NCBI GenBank assembly: GCA_012927625.1
Contig: JABBOV010000024.1
Coordinates: forward strand, 124,001 to 188,000
Origin: Glaciimonas sp.
GTDB taxonomy: Bacteria > Pseudomonadota > Gammaproteobacteria > Burkholderiales > Burkholderiaceae_D
Direction: 5' to 3'
DNA length: 64,000 nt
Shown here: positions 18,042 to 27,363 of the stretch, piece after piece
How positions within the stretch are numbered: the stretch's first letter is position 1
How the letters are laid out: each line of letters starts with the position of its first letter
Notes under the pieces: model-generated
What the model was told of the DNA's origin: nothing
Database searches by the model: none
The model's input: only the letters and a program-made list of their open reading frames with translations
Made by a program: the position numbers and the translations under genes

Positions 18042-21000
18042 ATGTCAAATTCCCCTCGTTCGCAGCCAAAACCTGCCGTAATCCCATTTCGCAATCCGTT
18101 GCCACCGATTACTTTCCCGGAAGAATTGCCGGTGTCCGGCATGCGTGCCGACATTGCAGCGGCGTTGCAGGCGCATCAGGTCATCATCGTTTGTGGCGAA
18201 ACCGGCTCCGGCAAAACCACGCAATTGCCGAAAATTTGCCTGGAGCTGGGGCGCGGCCAGCTTGGACTGATCGGCCACACCCAGCCGCGCCGCATCGCGG
18301 CTTCCTCCACCGCCAAGCGCATCGCGCAGGAAATCGGCTCTCCCTTGGGCGAGCATGTCGGTTTCAAGGTGCGTTTTGCCGATACGCTGACTCGCGGCGC
18401 ATCGATCAAGCTGATGACGGACGGTATCTTGCTGGCCGAAACCCAGACCGATCCGATGCTGAAGCAATATGACACCATCATCATTGATGAAGCGCACGAA
18501 CGCAGCCTGAACATCGATTTTTTGTTGGGGTATCTGAAACAATTATTGCCACGGCGGCCGGATTTGAAAGTGATCATCACTTCCGCCACCATCGACGCCA
18601 ACCGTTTTGCACGCCATTTTGGCAGCGAGGCGCACCCGGCACCGGTGATCGAAGTTTCGGGCCGGCTGTATCCGGTCGAGCTGCGTTATCGGCCGGTGCA
18701 AGCCGACGCCAAGGATAAGGATCGCGATCTGATGACGGCGATTACCGATGCGGTCGATGAACTGTGCCGCATCGGTTCCGGCGACGTGCTGGTGTTTTTG
18801 CCCGGCGAGCGCGAAATCCGCGACACCGCCGAAGCGTTGCGCAAGCATCATCCGGCGCATGTAGAGATTCTGCCGTTGTTTGCTCGCCTGTCAGCGCAAG
18901 AGCAGGAACGCGTCTTCAAGACGTCGAATGGGCGCCGCATCGTGTTAGCTACCAACGTGGCCGAAACCTCGCTGACTGTGCCCGGTATCCGCTACGTGGT
19001 CGATGCTGGTTTGGCGCGGGTGAAACGCTACAGCTACCGCAACAAAGTCGAGCAGTTGCAGATCGAGCCGATTGCGCAATCGGCGGCCAATCAGCGCGCC
19101 GGACGTTGCGGCCGAGTCGCCGCCGGCGTGTGCATTCGTCTGTATGAAGAACAGGATTATTTGCTGCGGCCGAAGTTCACCGAGCCGGAAATTCTGCGCT
19201 CGTCGTTGGCGGCGGTCATTTTGCGCATGAAGTCGCTGCATCTTGCCGATGTCGAAACATTTCCCTTCATCGAGCCGCCGCCGGGCCGGGCGATTGCCGA
19301 CGGTTATCAATTGCTGCAAGAGTTGGGCGCCGTCGATGAAAACAATGCATTGACCGCACTCGGTCACAAGCTGGCAAAACTGCCGCTCGATCCGCGTGTC
19401 GGGCGCATGATTCTGGCTGCGCTGGAAAATGTCTGCCTGACCGAAGTATTGATTATCGCGTCGGCGTTGTCGGTGCAAGACCCGCGTGACCGGCCGATGG
19501 AGGCGCAGGCCGCAGCCGATGCTGCGCACAAGAAATTTGCTGACGAGAAATCGGAATTCCAGAGTTATCTGAAAATCTGGAAATGGTTCGAAGACGCTAT
19601 TGAACACAAGAAAACTAACCGCCAGTTGCAAGACAATTGCCGCGCCAACTTTCTATCGCAAATGCGGCTGCGCGAATGGCGTGACGTCCACACGCAATTG
19701 CTGACCATCGTGCGCGAGCAGGGCTGGCGTCTGAATGAAGCCCCGGCCACGTACGAAAATCTGCACAGCGCACTGCTAACCGGTTTGCTCGGCAATGTCG
19801 GCTTCAAGGCTGAAGACGAACCCCATTTTTTGGGCGCACGCGGCATTAAATTCCATATCTGGCCCGGTTCCAGCTTGCTCAAGAAACCGGGGCGCTGGGT
19901 GATGGCAGCCGAACTGGTCGATACCACGCGGCTGTATGCGCGCTGCATCGCGCAGCTTCAGCCGGAATGGCTGGAGCGCGTCGGCAGCCATCTGCTGAAG
20001 AAATCCTGGGGCGAACCGCGCTGGGAAAAACGCTCGGCGCAAGTTTCCGCTTCCGAGCGCGCCACTTTGTACGGACTGGTGGTGTACAGCCAGCGTCGCA
20101 TCAATTACGCGCTGATTAATCCCAAGGAAGCACGCGAAATCTTCATCCGCGACGCGCTGGTTGACGGCGAATTCGACACGCGTGCACCGTTTTTCGCTTT
20201 CAACCACAAGCTGGTGCGGGAAATTGAGAATTTGGAACACAAGTCGCGCCGGGTCGATGTATTAGTAGATGAAGCGTTGATCGCCGCCTTCTATGATCAA
20301 ATTATTCCGGCTGACGTATGCAACGGCATCACGTTCGAAAAATGGCATAAAGACGCCACCGCGCAGAACCCCAAACTGCTGTACCTGAATCGCGACGATT
20401 TGATGCGGCACGAGGCGGCCGGCATCACCACCGATTTGTTCCCGAAAAAATTAATGGTGGCCGGTGCAGAAATGTTATTGACCTATCATTTCGAGCCCGG
20501 CAGCCCACGCGACGGCGTCACCATGGCTGTGCCGCTGTATGCGCTGAACCAGATCAGCGCCGACCGCTGCGACTGGTTGGTGCCCGGCATGCTGAAGGAA
20601 AAAATCCATTTATTGCTGAAATCGTTGCCGCAAAAGCTGCGCCGCCATTGCGTGCCGTTGCCAAGCTACGCGGCAGATTTTTGCGAACGGGCCGAGTTCG
20701 GCAAGGGCAATCTGCTTGATGCGCTGATAGCTGACATCCGCGAGCAAGTCGGTCTGGTGCCGCTGAGCACCGATTTCAAACAGGAAACCCTGCCAACCCA
20801 TCACACGATGAACATCAAGGTCATCGACGAGCATGGCCGGCAACTGGAAATGGGCCGCAATCTGGCCGCCTTGCGCGCCGAGTTCGGTGGGCAGGCACGG
20901 GAAAGTTTTCAAAAGCTGGCAGTGCAGGCGGTGACGGCATCCGGCGATGGCGCACCTAATATTGCGAATATTGCGCACATTACGGGGCGTGGCGATAGCA

Positions 21001-21908
21001 ATAAAGCGACCACTGGAACTGCCGCCGCTACCACAATTGTCGGCAAAGCCAGCAATGCGTCCCCGCAGGAAAACCTGACCAGTTGGTCGTTCGGCACACT
21101 GCCGGAACTGCTGGAAGTCCAGCAAGGCAAACAAACCCTGATCGGCTTTCCCGCGTTGGTGGATCAGAAAACCCATTGCACGCTGGAAGTGTTCGACGAC
21201 CCTGCCGTTGCACAGCGTGCCCACCGGGTTGGCCTGCGCCGCTTGTTCGCCTTGCAGTTGAAGGAACAGGTCAAGTATCTGGAGAAAAACATTCCGGGAA
21301 TGCAGCAAATGGGCATGCAATTCATGGCGCTCGGCACCCAGGAAGAATTGCGCGATCAAATCATCCAGACCGCGCTCGACATTGCCTGTCTGCAGGAACC
21401 GTTGCCGACCAATGCGGTCGCATTCGACCAGAGACGCGACGAAGGCAAGTCGCGGTTGGGCTTGCTGACCAATGAAATCGCGCGCTTGATCGGTCAGATA
21501 TTGACCGAATTCCACGGCTTGCCGAAGAAGCTGCAAGGCGCCAAAGCCCATGCTGCGGCGGTAACCGACATACAGGCGCAATTGCAAGCATTAGTCGGTA
21601 AACGCTTTCTGATAGATAACGCGTACGCGCAACTGGCGCATTTTCCGCGTTATCTCAAGGCCATCAATGTCCGGCTTGACAAGCTACGCGCCGACCCGGC
21701 ACGCGACGCCAAGTTGATGACGGAATGGGCTGCCGTTGCAACGCCCTGGCAGCGCGCGTTAAAAGACCGGCATGCTGATCCGAAAATGACCGAATTCCGC
21801 TGGTTGCTGGAAGAGTTGCGGGTCTCGCTATACGCGCAGGAACTGCGTACGCCGATGCCGGTATCGTCCAAACGGCTGCAGAAAGTATGGGATTCCATGC
21901 AGCGATAA
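18042..21908 (+). CDS. hrpA: ATP-dependent RNA helicase HrpA (DEAH box)
   Basis: A large DEAH helicase of 1288 residues from the ATG at 18042 (1300 if the in-frame GTG at 18006 is used; neither start has a strong ribosome site, and E. coli HrpA is 1300). Motifs: GETGSGKTT (I), QPRRIAA (Ia), DEAH (II), SATID (III), TNVAETSLT (V) and QRAGRCGR (VI). The HA2/OB region follows, then a long HrpA-specific C-terminal half. HrpA resolves collided or stalled ribosomes in E. coli. An Ala/Thr/Gly-rich stretch around residue 985-1010 looks like a variable linker. Confidence 0.95.
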   Translation: MSNSPRSQPKPAVIPFRNPLPPITFPEELPVSGMRADIAAALQAHQVIIVCGETGSGKTTQLPKICLELGRGQLGLIGHTQPRRIAASSTAKRIAQEIGSPLGEHVGFKVRFADTLTRGASIKLMTDGILLAETQTDPMLKQYDTIIIDEAHERSLNIDFLLGYLKQLLPRRPDLKVIITSATIDANRFARHFGSEAHPAPVIEVSGRLYPVELRYRPVQADAKDKDRDLMTAITDAVDELCRIGSGDVLVFLPGEREIRDTAEALRKHHPAHVEILPLFARLSAQEQERVFKTSNGRRIVLATNVAETSLTVPGIRYVVDAGLARVKRYSYRNKVEQLQIEPIAQSAANQRAGRCGRVAAGVCIRLYEEQDYLLRPKFTEPEILRSSLAAVILRMKSLHLADVETFPFIEPPPGRAIADGYQLLQELGAVDENNALTALGHKLAKLPLDPRVGRMILAALENVCLTEVLIIASALSVQDPRDRPMEAQAAADAAHKKFADEKSEFQSYLKIWKWFEDAIEHKKTNRQLQDNCRANFLSQMRLREWRDVHTQLLTIVREQGWRLNEAPATYENLHSALLTGLLGNVGFKAEDEPHFLGARGIKFHIWPGSSLLKKPGRWVMAAELVDTTRLYARCIAQLQPEWLERVGSHLLKKSWGEPRWEKRSAQVSASERATLYGLVVYSQRRINYALINPKEAREIFIRDALVDGEFDTRAPFFAFNHKLVREIENLEHKSRRVDVLVDEALIAAFYDQIIPADVCNGITFEKWHKDATAQNPKLLYLNRDDLMRHEAAGITTDLFPKKLMVAGAEMLLTYHFEPGSPRDGVTMAVPLYALNQISADRCDWLVPGMLKEKIHLLLKSLPQKLRRHCVPLPSYAADFCERAEFGKGNLLDALIADIREQVGLVPLSTDFKQETLPTHHTMNIKVIDEHGRQLEMGRNLAALRAEFGGQARESFQKLAVQAVTASGDGAPNIANIAHITGRGDSNKATTGTAAATTIVGKASNASPQENLTSWSFGTLPELLEVQQGKQTLIGFPALVDQKTHCTLEVFDDPAVAQRAHRVGLRRLFALQLKEQVKYLEKNIPGMQQMGMQFMALGTQEELRDQIIQTALDIACLQEPLPTNAVAFDQRRDEGKSRLGLLTNEIARLIGQILTEFHGLPKKLQGAKAHAAAVTDIQAQLQALVGKRFLIDNAYAQLAHFPRYLKAINVRLDKLRADPARDAKLMTEWAAVATPWQRALKDRHADPKMTEFRWLLEELRVSLYAQELRTPMPVSSKRLQKVWDSMQR

Positions 21909-21941
21909 ATAAGGTAAACCGCCGGTTTAGCCGTGGGTAGC

Positions 21942-22187
21942 TTAAATTTCTTGCTGAAAGTTTTTTACCGCGATAGCGGCGGCGAATGCGACGCTCACGA
22001 GCATCGTCAGGTAGCGCCAAGGGACGCTCATATAATAGGGCGGGGGATCAAATATACCGTTTAACAATTTGATCAGCACCCAGGCAAGCCTGAACCCGGT
22101 CATTGTTCCAACGATGGCGCCAAAGAGAAAAATGAAAAGCGTTTCACTTGGCACGCTCGTTTGGTGGCGTCCAGGAATCGTTTGCAT
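21942..22187 (-). pseudogene. Probable C-terminal relic of an FtsX-type ABC permease
   Basis: An 81-residue reading frame starting 5 bases after the eutC stop. It has two hydrophobic segments (about 16-43 and 58-75) joined by GIFDPPPYYMSVPWRYL. That pattern, a last-but-one helix, an FDPPP-x-VPW loop and a final helix, is what I know from the C-termini of FtsX-like (MacB-superfamily) permeases of about 800 residues. The N-terminal 90 percent is absent, and eutC lies where it should be. I read this as a deletion junction leaving a tail. It could still be translated as a small membrane protein coupled to eutC. The assignment rests on memory of the family, not a search. Confidence 0.5.
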
Positions 22188-22192
22188 GGTGC

Positions 22193-23023
22193 TTATTTCA
22201 GCAGAAAATTTTTCTGCGTCGCATTCAGCAGATCGGGGTCTGCGCTCGTTTCATCCTTGAGGTCAACGCCGGATAATTGCCTTTTGTTCGCTTCCGTCAA
22301 TAAATAGTGCAGTTTGTAGGCGGCTTCTTCGTAGCGCAGCCCGGCAGGGCGCACATTTGAGATGCAATTGCGGCCGGCATCGGTCAGCCCAATCGACCCG
22401 ACCTGCGGCATCCAGGTCAGGTACAAGCCCATGCTGTCTGGCGAGCTTAAGCCCGGCCGTTCGCCTATCAACACTACCACCGCTTTCGCGCCCAGCAGTT
22501 CGGCCACTTCGTCGCCGATGGCAACCCGTCCTTGCTGGACAATGCAAATCGGCGCGATGGACCAGTTTTCCGAAAAGATGCGATGCCGCAGGATGCTCAG
22601 GAATGGTGCTGCGTTCTGCTCGATTGCCAGTGCCGACAGGCCATCCACCACCACAAATGCCAAGTCGTACCGGCTTGGCGTCTGTGATTCTGCCAAATTT
22701 TTCAGTGCTTCCCGCGATGCATCGTCGAGTCTGCGTCCCAGGTCTGGGCGCTGTAGATAAATATTGCGGTCGGCGGCAGCGCTGTGCAGCGAGAGGTAGG
22801 GCGCATTTAATTCTCCCAGCGTTGCGCTGAATGATTGCGCCAGTTGCGGTACATCCAGTGCCAGATGCACAGCGTCGCGCGCTTTCGCATGCGCCAGCTG
22901 GAATGCCAGTTGTGGATTAGTCGGCAAGCTTACGCCGGCGCGCCCGAGCGCGATGCGGGCGGCGGTGAATTGGCGTAGGGATTCCCATGGGTTGGCGATG
23001 ACGGGTGATTTTTTATCAATCAT
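22193..23023 (-). CDS. eutC: Ethanolamine ammonia-lyase small subunit
   Basis: A 276-residue protein with the EutC pattern: [19 protein letters not shown], then DVAxxxDGLSALA-like [15 protein letters not shown], and [15 protein letters not shown] near the end. With EutB it forms the adenosylcobalamin-dependent enzyme that splits ethanolamine into acetaldehyde and ammonia. It starts 6 bases after the eutB stop. No microcompartment or reactivase (EutA) genes are nearby, which is the simple two-gene form found in many non-enteric proteobacteria. Confidence 0.95.
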   Translation of the reverse strand: MIDKKSPVIANPWESLRQFTAARIALGRAGVSLPTNPQLAFQLAHAKARDAVHLALDVPQLAQSFSATLGELNAPYLSLHSAAADRNIYLQRPDLGRRLDDASREALKNLAESQTPSRYDLAFVVVDGLSALAIEQNAAPFLSILRHRIFSENWSIAPICIVQQGRVAIGDEVAELLGAKAVVVLIGERPGLSSPDSMGLYLTWMPQVGSIGLTDAGRNCISNVRPAGLRYEEAAYKLHYLLTEANKRQLSGVDLKDETSADPDLLNATQKNFLLK

Positions 23024-23029
23024 GGTGGG

Positions 23030-24445
23030 CTAAGGCAGACGCAACAGTGCTGTTTGAAAAGCCGGCGGCAGCGCAGGGTTCAGCCGGAACTGCGCGTCGC
23101 TGCTGAATATCTGCATCTTCTGCAGCCATGTTTCGAATTCCGGCGCAGGCCGCAGGCCCAGCACACGGCGCGCATACAGCGCATCGTGGAATGAGGTGGT
23201 CTGATAATTGAGCATGATGTCGTCTGAGCCCGGAATTCCCATCACGAAGTTGCAGCCTGCTACGCCGAGCAGGGTTAACAATACATCCATGTCGTTCTGG
23301 TCAGCCTCCGCATGGTTGGTGTAACAAACGTCGCAACCCATCGGCAGTCCGAGCAGCTTGGCGCAAAAATGGTCTTCCAGTCCGGCGCGGATGATCTGCT
23401 TGCCGTCAAACAGGTATTCGGGGCCGATAAAGCCGACCACGGTATTGACCAGCAGCGGCTTGAACTGGCGTGCCACCGCATACGCGCGCGCCTCGCAGGT
23501 TTGCTGATCAATCCCGTGATGCGCATTGGCCGACAGGGCGCTGCCCTGGCCGGTTTCGAAATACATCACGTTATCGCCAACCGTGCCACGCTTTAGCGAC
23601 AGCGCCGCGCTGCGTGCTTCTCCCAGCAGATCTAGGCTGACGCCGAAGCTGCGGTTGGTGGCTTCGGTGCCGCCGACCGACTGGAACACCAGATCCACTG
23701 GCGCGCCGCGGTTGATCGCCTCAATCGTGTTGGTGATGTGAGTCAGCACGCAGGACTGGGTCGGGATCTGGTACTGATTGATGATGTCATCCATCATTGT
23801 GACCAGTTTGATGACTTGCGCCACGTTGTCGGTGGCCGGATTGATGCCGAACACGGCATCGCCGCTGCCATACAGCAATCCGTCCAGCAGGCTGGCGGCG
23901 ATCCCGCTCGCGTCGTCGGTCGGGTGGTTGGGCTGCAGGCGGGTCGACATCCGGCCCGGCAACCCGATGGTATTGCGGAAGGCGGTCACCACGCGGCATT
24001 TCTGCGCCACCAGAATCAGGTCTTGGTTGCGCATGATTTTGGATACGGCGGCCGCCATTTCCGGCGTGATGCCGGGCGCCAGCGCAGACAACACGGCACT
24101 GTCGACTTCGTCGCCCAGCAGCCAGTTGCGAAAATCGCCAACCGTCAGGTGGCTGACCGGCGCAAACGCGGCGGCATCGTGGCTGTCAATGATCAGGCGC
24201 GTGATCTCATCGTCTTCATAAGGGATCAGCGCTTCACTGAGGAAGGTTGCGAGCGGCAACTCGGCCAACGCCATTTGCGCTACGGCGCGCTGTTCCGCAC
24301 TATGCGCGGCGACGCCCGCCAGCACATCGCCGGAACGCGCCGGCGTGGCCTTGGCCATCAAGTCCTTCAGGTCGAGAAAGCCGTAAGTCTTGCTGCCGAC
24401 GGTGTGGCTGTACTGATGTGTTTGCACGGTACTTGTATTTGTCAT
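23030..24445 (-). CDS. eutB: Ethanolamine ammonia-lyase large subunit
   Basis: A TIM-barrel subunit of about 471 residues from the ATG at 24445 (E. coli EutB is 453). The start region aligns as SKTYGFLDLKDLMAKATPARSGDVLAGVAA. Longer in-frame starts at 24484 or 24547 are possible, but the last would read through a perfect inverted repeat at 24510-24549, so I favour 24445; none has a strong ribosome site. EutB carries the active site and binds adenosylcobalamin with EutC. The acetaldehyde product would need a dehydrogenase from elsewhere. Confidence 0.95.
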   Translation of the reverse strand: MTNTSTVQTHQYSHTVGSKTYGFLDLKDLMAKATPARSGDVLAGVAAHSAEQRAVAQMALAELPLATFLSEALIPYEDDEITRLIIDSHDAAAFAPVSHLTVGDFRNWLLGDEVDSAVLSALAPGITPEMAAAVSKIMRNQDLILVAQKCRVVTAFRNTIGLPGRMSTRLQPNHPTDDASGIAASLLDGLLYGSGDAVFGINPATDNVAQVIKLVTMMDDIINQYQIPTQSCVLTHITNTIEAINRGAPVDLVFQSVGGTEATNRSFGVSLDLLGEARSAALSLKRGTVGDNVMYFETGQGSALSANAHHGIDQQTCEARAYAVARQFKPLLVNTVVGFIGPEYLFDGKQIIRAGLEDHFCAKLLGLPMGCDVCYTNHAEADQNDMDVLLTLLGVAGCNFVMGIPGSDDIMLNYQTTSFHDALYARRVLGLRPAPEFETWLQKMQIFSSDAQFRLNPALPPAFQTALLRLP

Positions 24446-24509
24446 GGTGATGGAATTTGTTGGGGCTATTTCGGAGTATTGCATCAGCGGTATTCCGTCA
24501 ACTTCAACT

Positions 24510-24549
24510 GTTTGCGTTCGCCGACAGGCTGCTACTGGCGAACGCAAAC
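24510..24549. promoter_or_regulatory. Perfect 13-bp dyad upstream of eutB
   Basis: GTTTGCGTTCGCC (24510-24522) and its exact reverse complement (24537-24549) flank a 14-base spacer, ending 65 bases before the eutB start. No T-run follows in the minus direction. It could be an operator for a dimeric regulator or a leader hairpin in the eutBC transcript. Confidence 0.55.
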
Positions 24550-24774
24550 GTTAGATAAGATCTTGATCAGCTTCATGTCCACCGTGCAAGTGCGTATTTG
24601 GATTCATCTGTATTCTCCTATCCTATCTAGTCTCTGGTGTCTGTAATTGTTTTAAGGTCAGCCACATGGTGGTCAACTTGTGGACAATGCAATTGCCCTG
24701 CATTTACTATAACTATCCCTGTATTCTGGCGTTATCGAATTTCGGCAAAGTTTCACGATGCGCTTTAGGATGCA

Positions 24775-25480
24775 CAGACTTAGAGAGCGTCAGATTTAAA
24801 CAGCATTTTTCTTCTTCGTTCAAGGCTTCCTGCCGGCCAGTTTCCCAAAGCGACATTGCAGCCTGCGAGCCAGGCGAACCCTTTGCATGATCTGATGGTT
24901 TGCTCGAAGGAAACGCCTAATCGGCGCTAGTCAGTAACCCAGTCGATGGTACGCTCGACGTGCCGTTGCAAGAGTTGAGGCTGGAATTCGACCACTTTTT
25001 CGCCCCGTCCCTTGTTCGGGATATGAGATCCAATATCACTCCATTCCAGATTACAACGCTGCCGTTCCCCGGTAGCTCTTGTAAAAGTAGATGCGTGTTG
25101 CCCTTGGCAAAAGCGGTAGTAAAAGCTTGAATAGCGGCACAGCTCAAGCAGACCTGATTTTGTCCAGCGCGGAAAGTGCCAAAATACTACTGTCTACACG
25201 GTGGGTACGGGTATTTCGGCGAGTTACACCAGAACAATTTATTCGTGTGATGCAAAGGCATTCTTTGAAAATACAATGCAAATCATGGAGTAGGGGATGT
25301 CCCGACTTGCCGATCCGGGTCAAAATTGGCGGCACTATAACTCGTTGTTCAACGTTTATATCCGTAGGGTAAACAGCAGCTACAGCCATGTTTTTGCTCA
25401 ACTAAAAATTTTGATGAGCAAATATCTAAAAAAGCAATATTTGGTTACCGTTTAGTTATTAAACGGACTCTATAAGTCTG
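24775..25480 (-). mobile_element. Decayed IS5-family insertion element
   Basis: The region is bounded by CAGACTTAGAGAG (24775-24787) and CTCTATAAGTCTG (25468-25480), which match as inverted repeats at 12 of 13 positions. Just inside, GATTTAAA on the left and TTTAAT-type sequence on the right also look related. The ends contain TTA/TAA, the sort of target used by the IS427 branch of IS5. Between them is a broken transposase on the minus strand. At about 700 bp it is shorter than intact relatives, so internal deletions are likely. The adjoining 24550-24774 holds nothing recognisable except the presumed eutBC promoter. Confidence 0.6.
24840..25401 (-). pseudogene. IS5-family transposase, degraded by frameshifts and stops
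   Basis: Minus-strand fragments in three frames line up in order with an IS427/IS1031-type transposase. Near 25370 there is YPTDINVEQRVIVPPIL then GKSGHPLLHDL, resembling YPSDLTDEQWxLIEPLLP and its basic loop. Near 25180-25230 a different frame reads VFWHFPRWTKSGL, resembling the VYYYFRRWxxDG segment. Near 24860-24965 another frame reads VERTIDWV, a stop, RRLGVSFEQTI, resembling the WVVERTFAWLxRxRRLxKDFE motif that carries the last catalytic Glu. The middle with the other DDE residues is not recognisable. It cannot make an active enzyme. Confidence 0.65.
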
Positions 25481-25500
25481 GTAAGTTACTAAGTTGCTAT

Positions 25501-26292
25501 TTACCGAATGCCGGGATGTACTATGCGCGGTTTTTCCCACGAAGGCGCGATCTGCCCTGCCAGCAATTGCGGATATTGATCCAGCAGGGATGCATGTAAT
25601 TTCTGCACCGACAAATCGTCGATGCTGCGCGGGTGCGGCGAATCGACTGGAATATCCAGGATGACCCTGGAAGGCTGGACCGAAAGGAACAGAACCCGGT
25701 CGGCCAGGCTGAGCGCTTCGCGCAGGCTATGGGTTACGAACAACACAGTAGGGCGAGTGCGTTGCCACAGGTCTTGCAACAGGATTCTGATCTGATTGGC
25801 AGTGGGCGCATCGAGTGACTGAAAGGGCTCATCCATGAGCAATAAATCCGGCTCGACGATAAAGGCGCGCAGCAGCGCAACCCGGCGCTGCATGCCGCCC
25901 GATAATTGGCCAGGAAACAGCGCGCCGCAACCGGGCAAGCCCACCAGCGCCAGCAAATCCTGCAGTGGCGTAACGGGATGCGCGCGCGCCTGCGGGCGCA
26001 GTACCAGCTCCAGGTTTTCCTGCACGCAAAGCCACGGCATCAGGCGCGGCTCCTGGAACATGAATCCGATTCCGGGACTGGGCTGTCCTGCTTGCCTGGA
26101 GTGCAACGTGATGCTGCCATCGAGTTCCCGGTCAAGCCCGGCGACCAGATTGAGCAAGGTAGTCTTGCCGGAACCGGAAGGGCCGACAATTGCGACAAAC
26201 TCGCCAGGCTGCGCTGCAAATGCCAGGCTGTCGATCGCGCAGCAGCCGTTCGGGTACACTTTCTTGCGGATATCCACCGTCAGCGCAATCAT
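25501..26292 (-). CDS. ABC transporter ATP-binding protein (SsuB/TauB-like), orphaned
   Basis: An ATPase subunit of about 263 residues with Walker A GPSGSGKTT, Q-loop GFMFQEPRLMPW, signature LSGGMQRRVALLRA, Walker B LLLMDEPF and switch FVTHSLREA. The ATG at 26292 overlaps the permease stop (ATGA); an in-frame GTG lies three codons earlier. Its own permease is cut after the front half and no binding-protein gene is near, so this importer is probably dead unless the subunit works with another permease. The sequence itself has all motifs and looks intact. Confidence 0.88.
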   Translation of the reverse strand: MIALTVDIRKKVYPNGCCAIDSLAFAAQPGEFVAIVGPSGSGKTTLLNLVAGLDRELDGSITLHSRQAGQPSPGIGFMFQEPRLMPWLCVQENLELVLRPQARAHPVTPLQDLLALVGLPGCGALFPGQLSGGMQRRVALLRAFIVEPDLLLMDEPFQSLDAPTANQIRILLQDLWQRTRPTVLFVTHSLREALSLADRVLFLSVQPSRVILDIPVDSPHPRSIDDLSVQKLHASLLDQYPQLLAGQIAPSWEKPRIVHPGIR

Positions 26293-26545
26293 GTGCGCCA
26301 CCGGTTCAAGTGCGTCTCCAGCGGGCGCAGCAACAGCGCTTCGACACTGAAGACGACCAGTGCGAATGCCAACGTGTAGGCCAGAATGCCGGTGATATCA
26401 AAAAAGTGGAAATAGCTGCCGATCTGAAAGCCGACCCCATTACTGCGTCCCAACAACTCCACCACCAGCACGATTTTCCAGATCAGCGCCAAGCCGTTGC
26501 GGGCCGAACTAAACAAATAAGGCATGAGTTGCGGCAAATAGACTT
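26289..26545 (-). pseudogene. ABC transporter permease, C-terminal fragment only
   Basis: About 85 residues remain: LPQLMPYLFSSARNGLALIWK, the end of the EAA coupling loop, then two membrane segments and LLRPLETHLNRWR at the end. This is the tail of an SsuC/TauC-like permease of normally about 260 residues. In-frame reading upstream meets a stop at about 26559, inside the end of the neighbouring IS30-type remnant. The first two thirds of the gene are absent from the window, so the loss is an insertion plus deletion and not a simple interruption. Confidence 0.85.
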
Positions 26546-26556
26546 GGCAGATTCAA

Positions 26557-27297
26557 CTACGAAGTGCAACCGGTACTGGTTTTTAGCGGGAGTACCTTCA
26601 AGCCGAAGAATACTTCATGCGGTGTTTTGTAGCCCAGACATTTTCTTGGTCTGTGGTTCAGTTTGTTTTGCATCGATGCCACCGCCTCGTGACTGACCAG
26701 TTTGAAGTTCGTCTTCTTCGGATGGTACTAGCGAACCAGGCCATTCGTATTTTCATTGAGTCCGCGCTCCCAGGAATGATAGGGGGGTGCGAAGTACACT
26801 GCGGCTTGCAGGTGGGCGGCAATGGTTTCATGTCCCGCAAACTCGCGGCCGTTGTCAAACGTGATGGTGTGGCATTGCGCTTTATGCGGCCCCAGCATGC
26901 TGATAGTGGCGCACACCCCGTTTGTATGCTTGCTGTCAACCCTGCGCACCAAGGTATAACGTGAGCATCTGTCGACCAGCGTCACCAGCGCGCCCTGGTG
27001 AGCTTTCCCAATCACTGTGTCGCCTTCCCAGTCGCCAATGCGCGTCTTCTGGTCGACGATATCAGGGCGCAGGTCAATGCTGAGGCGGTTCTTGATCATG
27101 CCGCGCCGCTGTTGACCACTGCCATAGCGCTTGCGATAGACTTTCTGACAGCGCAAGTGTTTGATCAGGTCGCCACCCCGCTGTTTGTCCCTATAGATGT
27201 GCTGGTAGACGCTCTCATGATTGATGGCTACCGGCGTTTCCTCCAGGGCCAGGCGCGCAATGGCTTGTTGCGGCGAACAGTCCAGACGGATGTAGGC
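26557..27297 (-). pseudogene. IS30-family transposase, N-terminus deleted, in-frame amber stop
   Basis: About 246 codons remain in one frame. They include the linker region (RGGDLIKHLRCQKVYRKRYG), the catalytic core with GDWEGDTVIGK (first Asp), ITFDNGREFAGHE (second Asp) and YHSWERGLNENTNGLVR (catalytic Glu), then the C-terminus LNHRPRKCLGYKTPHEVFF. A TAG at 26728-26730 stands where relatives have Gln (VRQY), and the frame continues for 56 more codons after it. The N-terminal DNA-binding part is missing where the IS3 element begins at 27298. The right side ends in GCAACTT-type IS30 sequence at about 26545-26570. Confidence 0.85.
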
Positions 27298-27363
27298 TAA
27301 AGTGGCCCCCGAAATCCGGACAAGAGATTAAGCTGGCCCTGTGATAAAAAGAAGAGGCAGGCA

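Noticed and set aside
23030-24445. Microcompartment-type eut operon
   Set aside because: Only eutB and eutC are present; no shell, reactivase or regulator genes lie nearby.
24666-24890. 74-codon plus-strand frame upstream of eutB
   Set aside because: No ribosome site, biased composition, and it overlaps the decayed IS5 element on the other strand.
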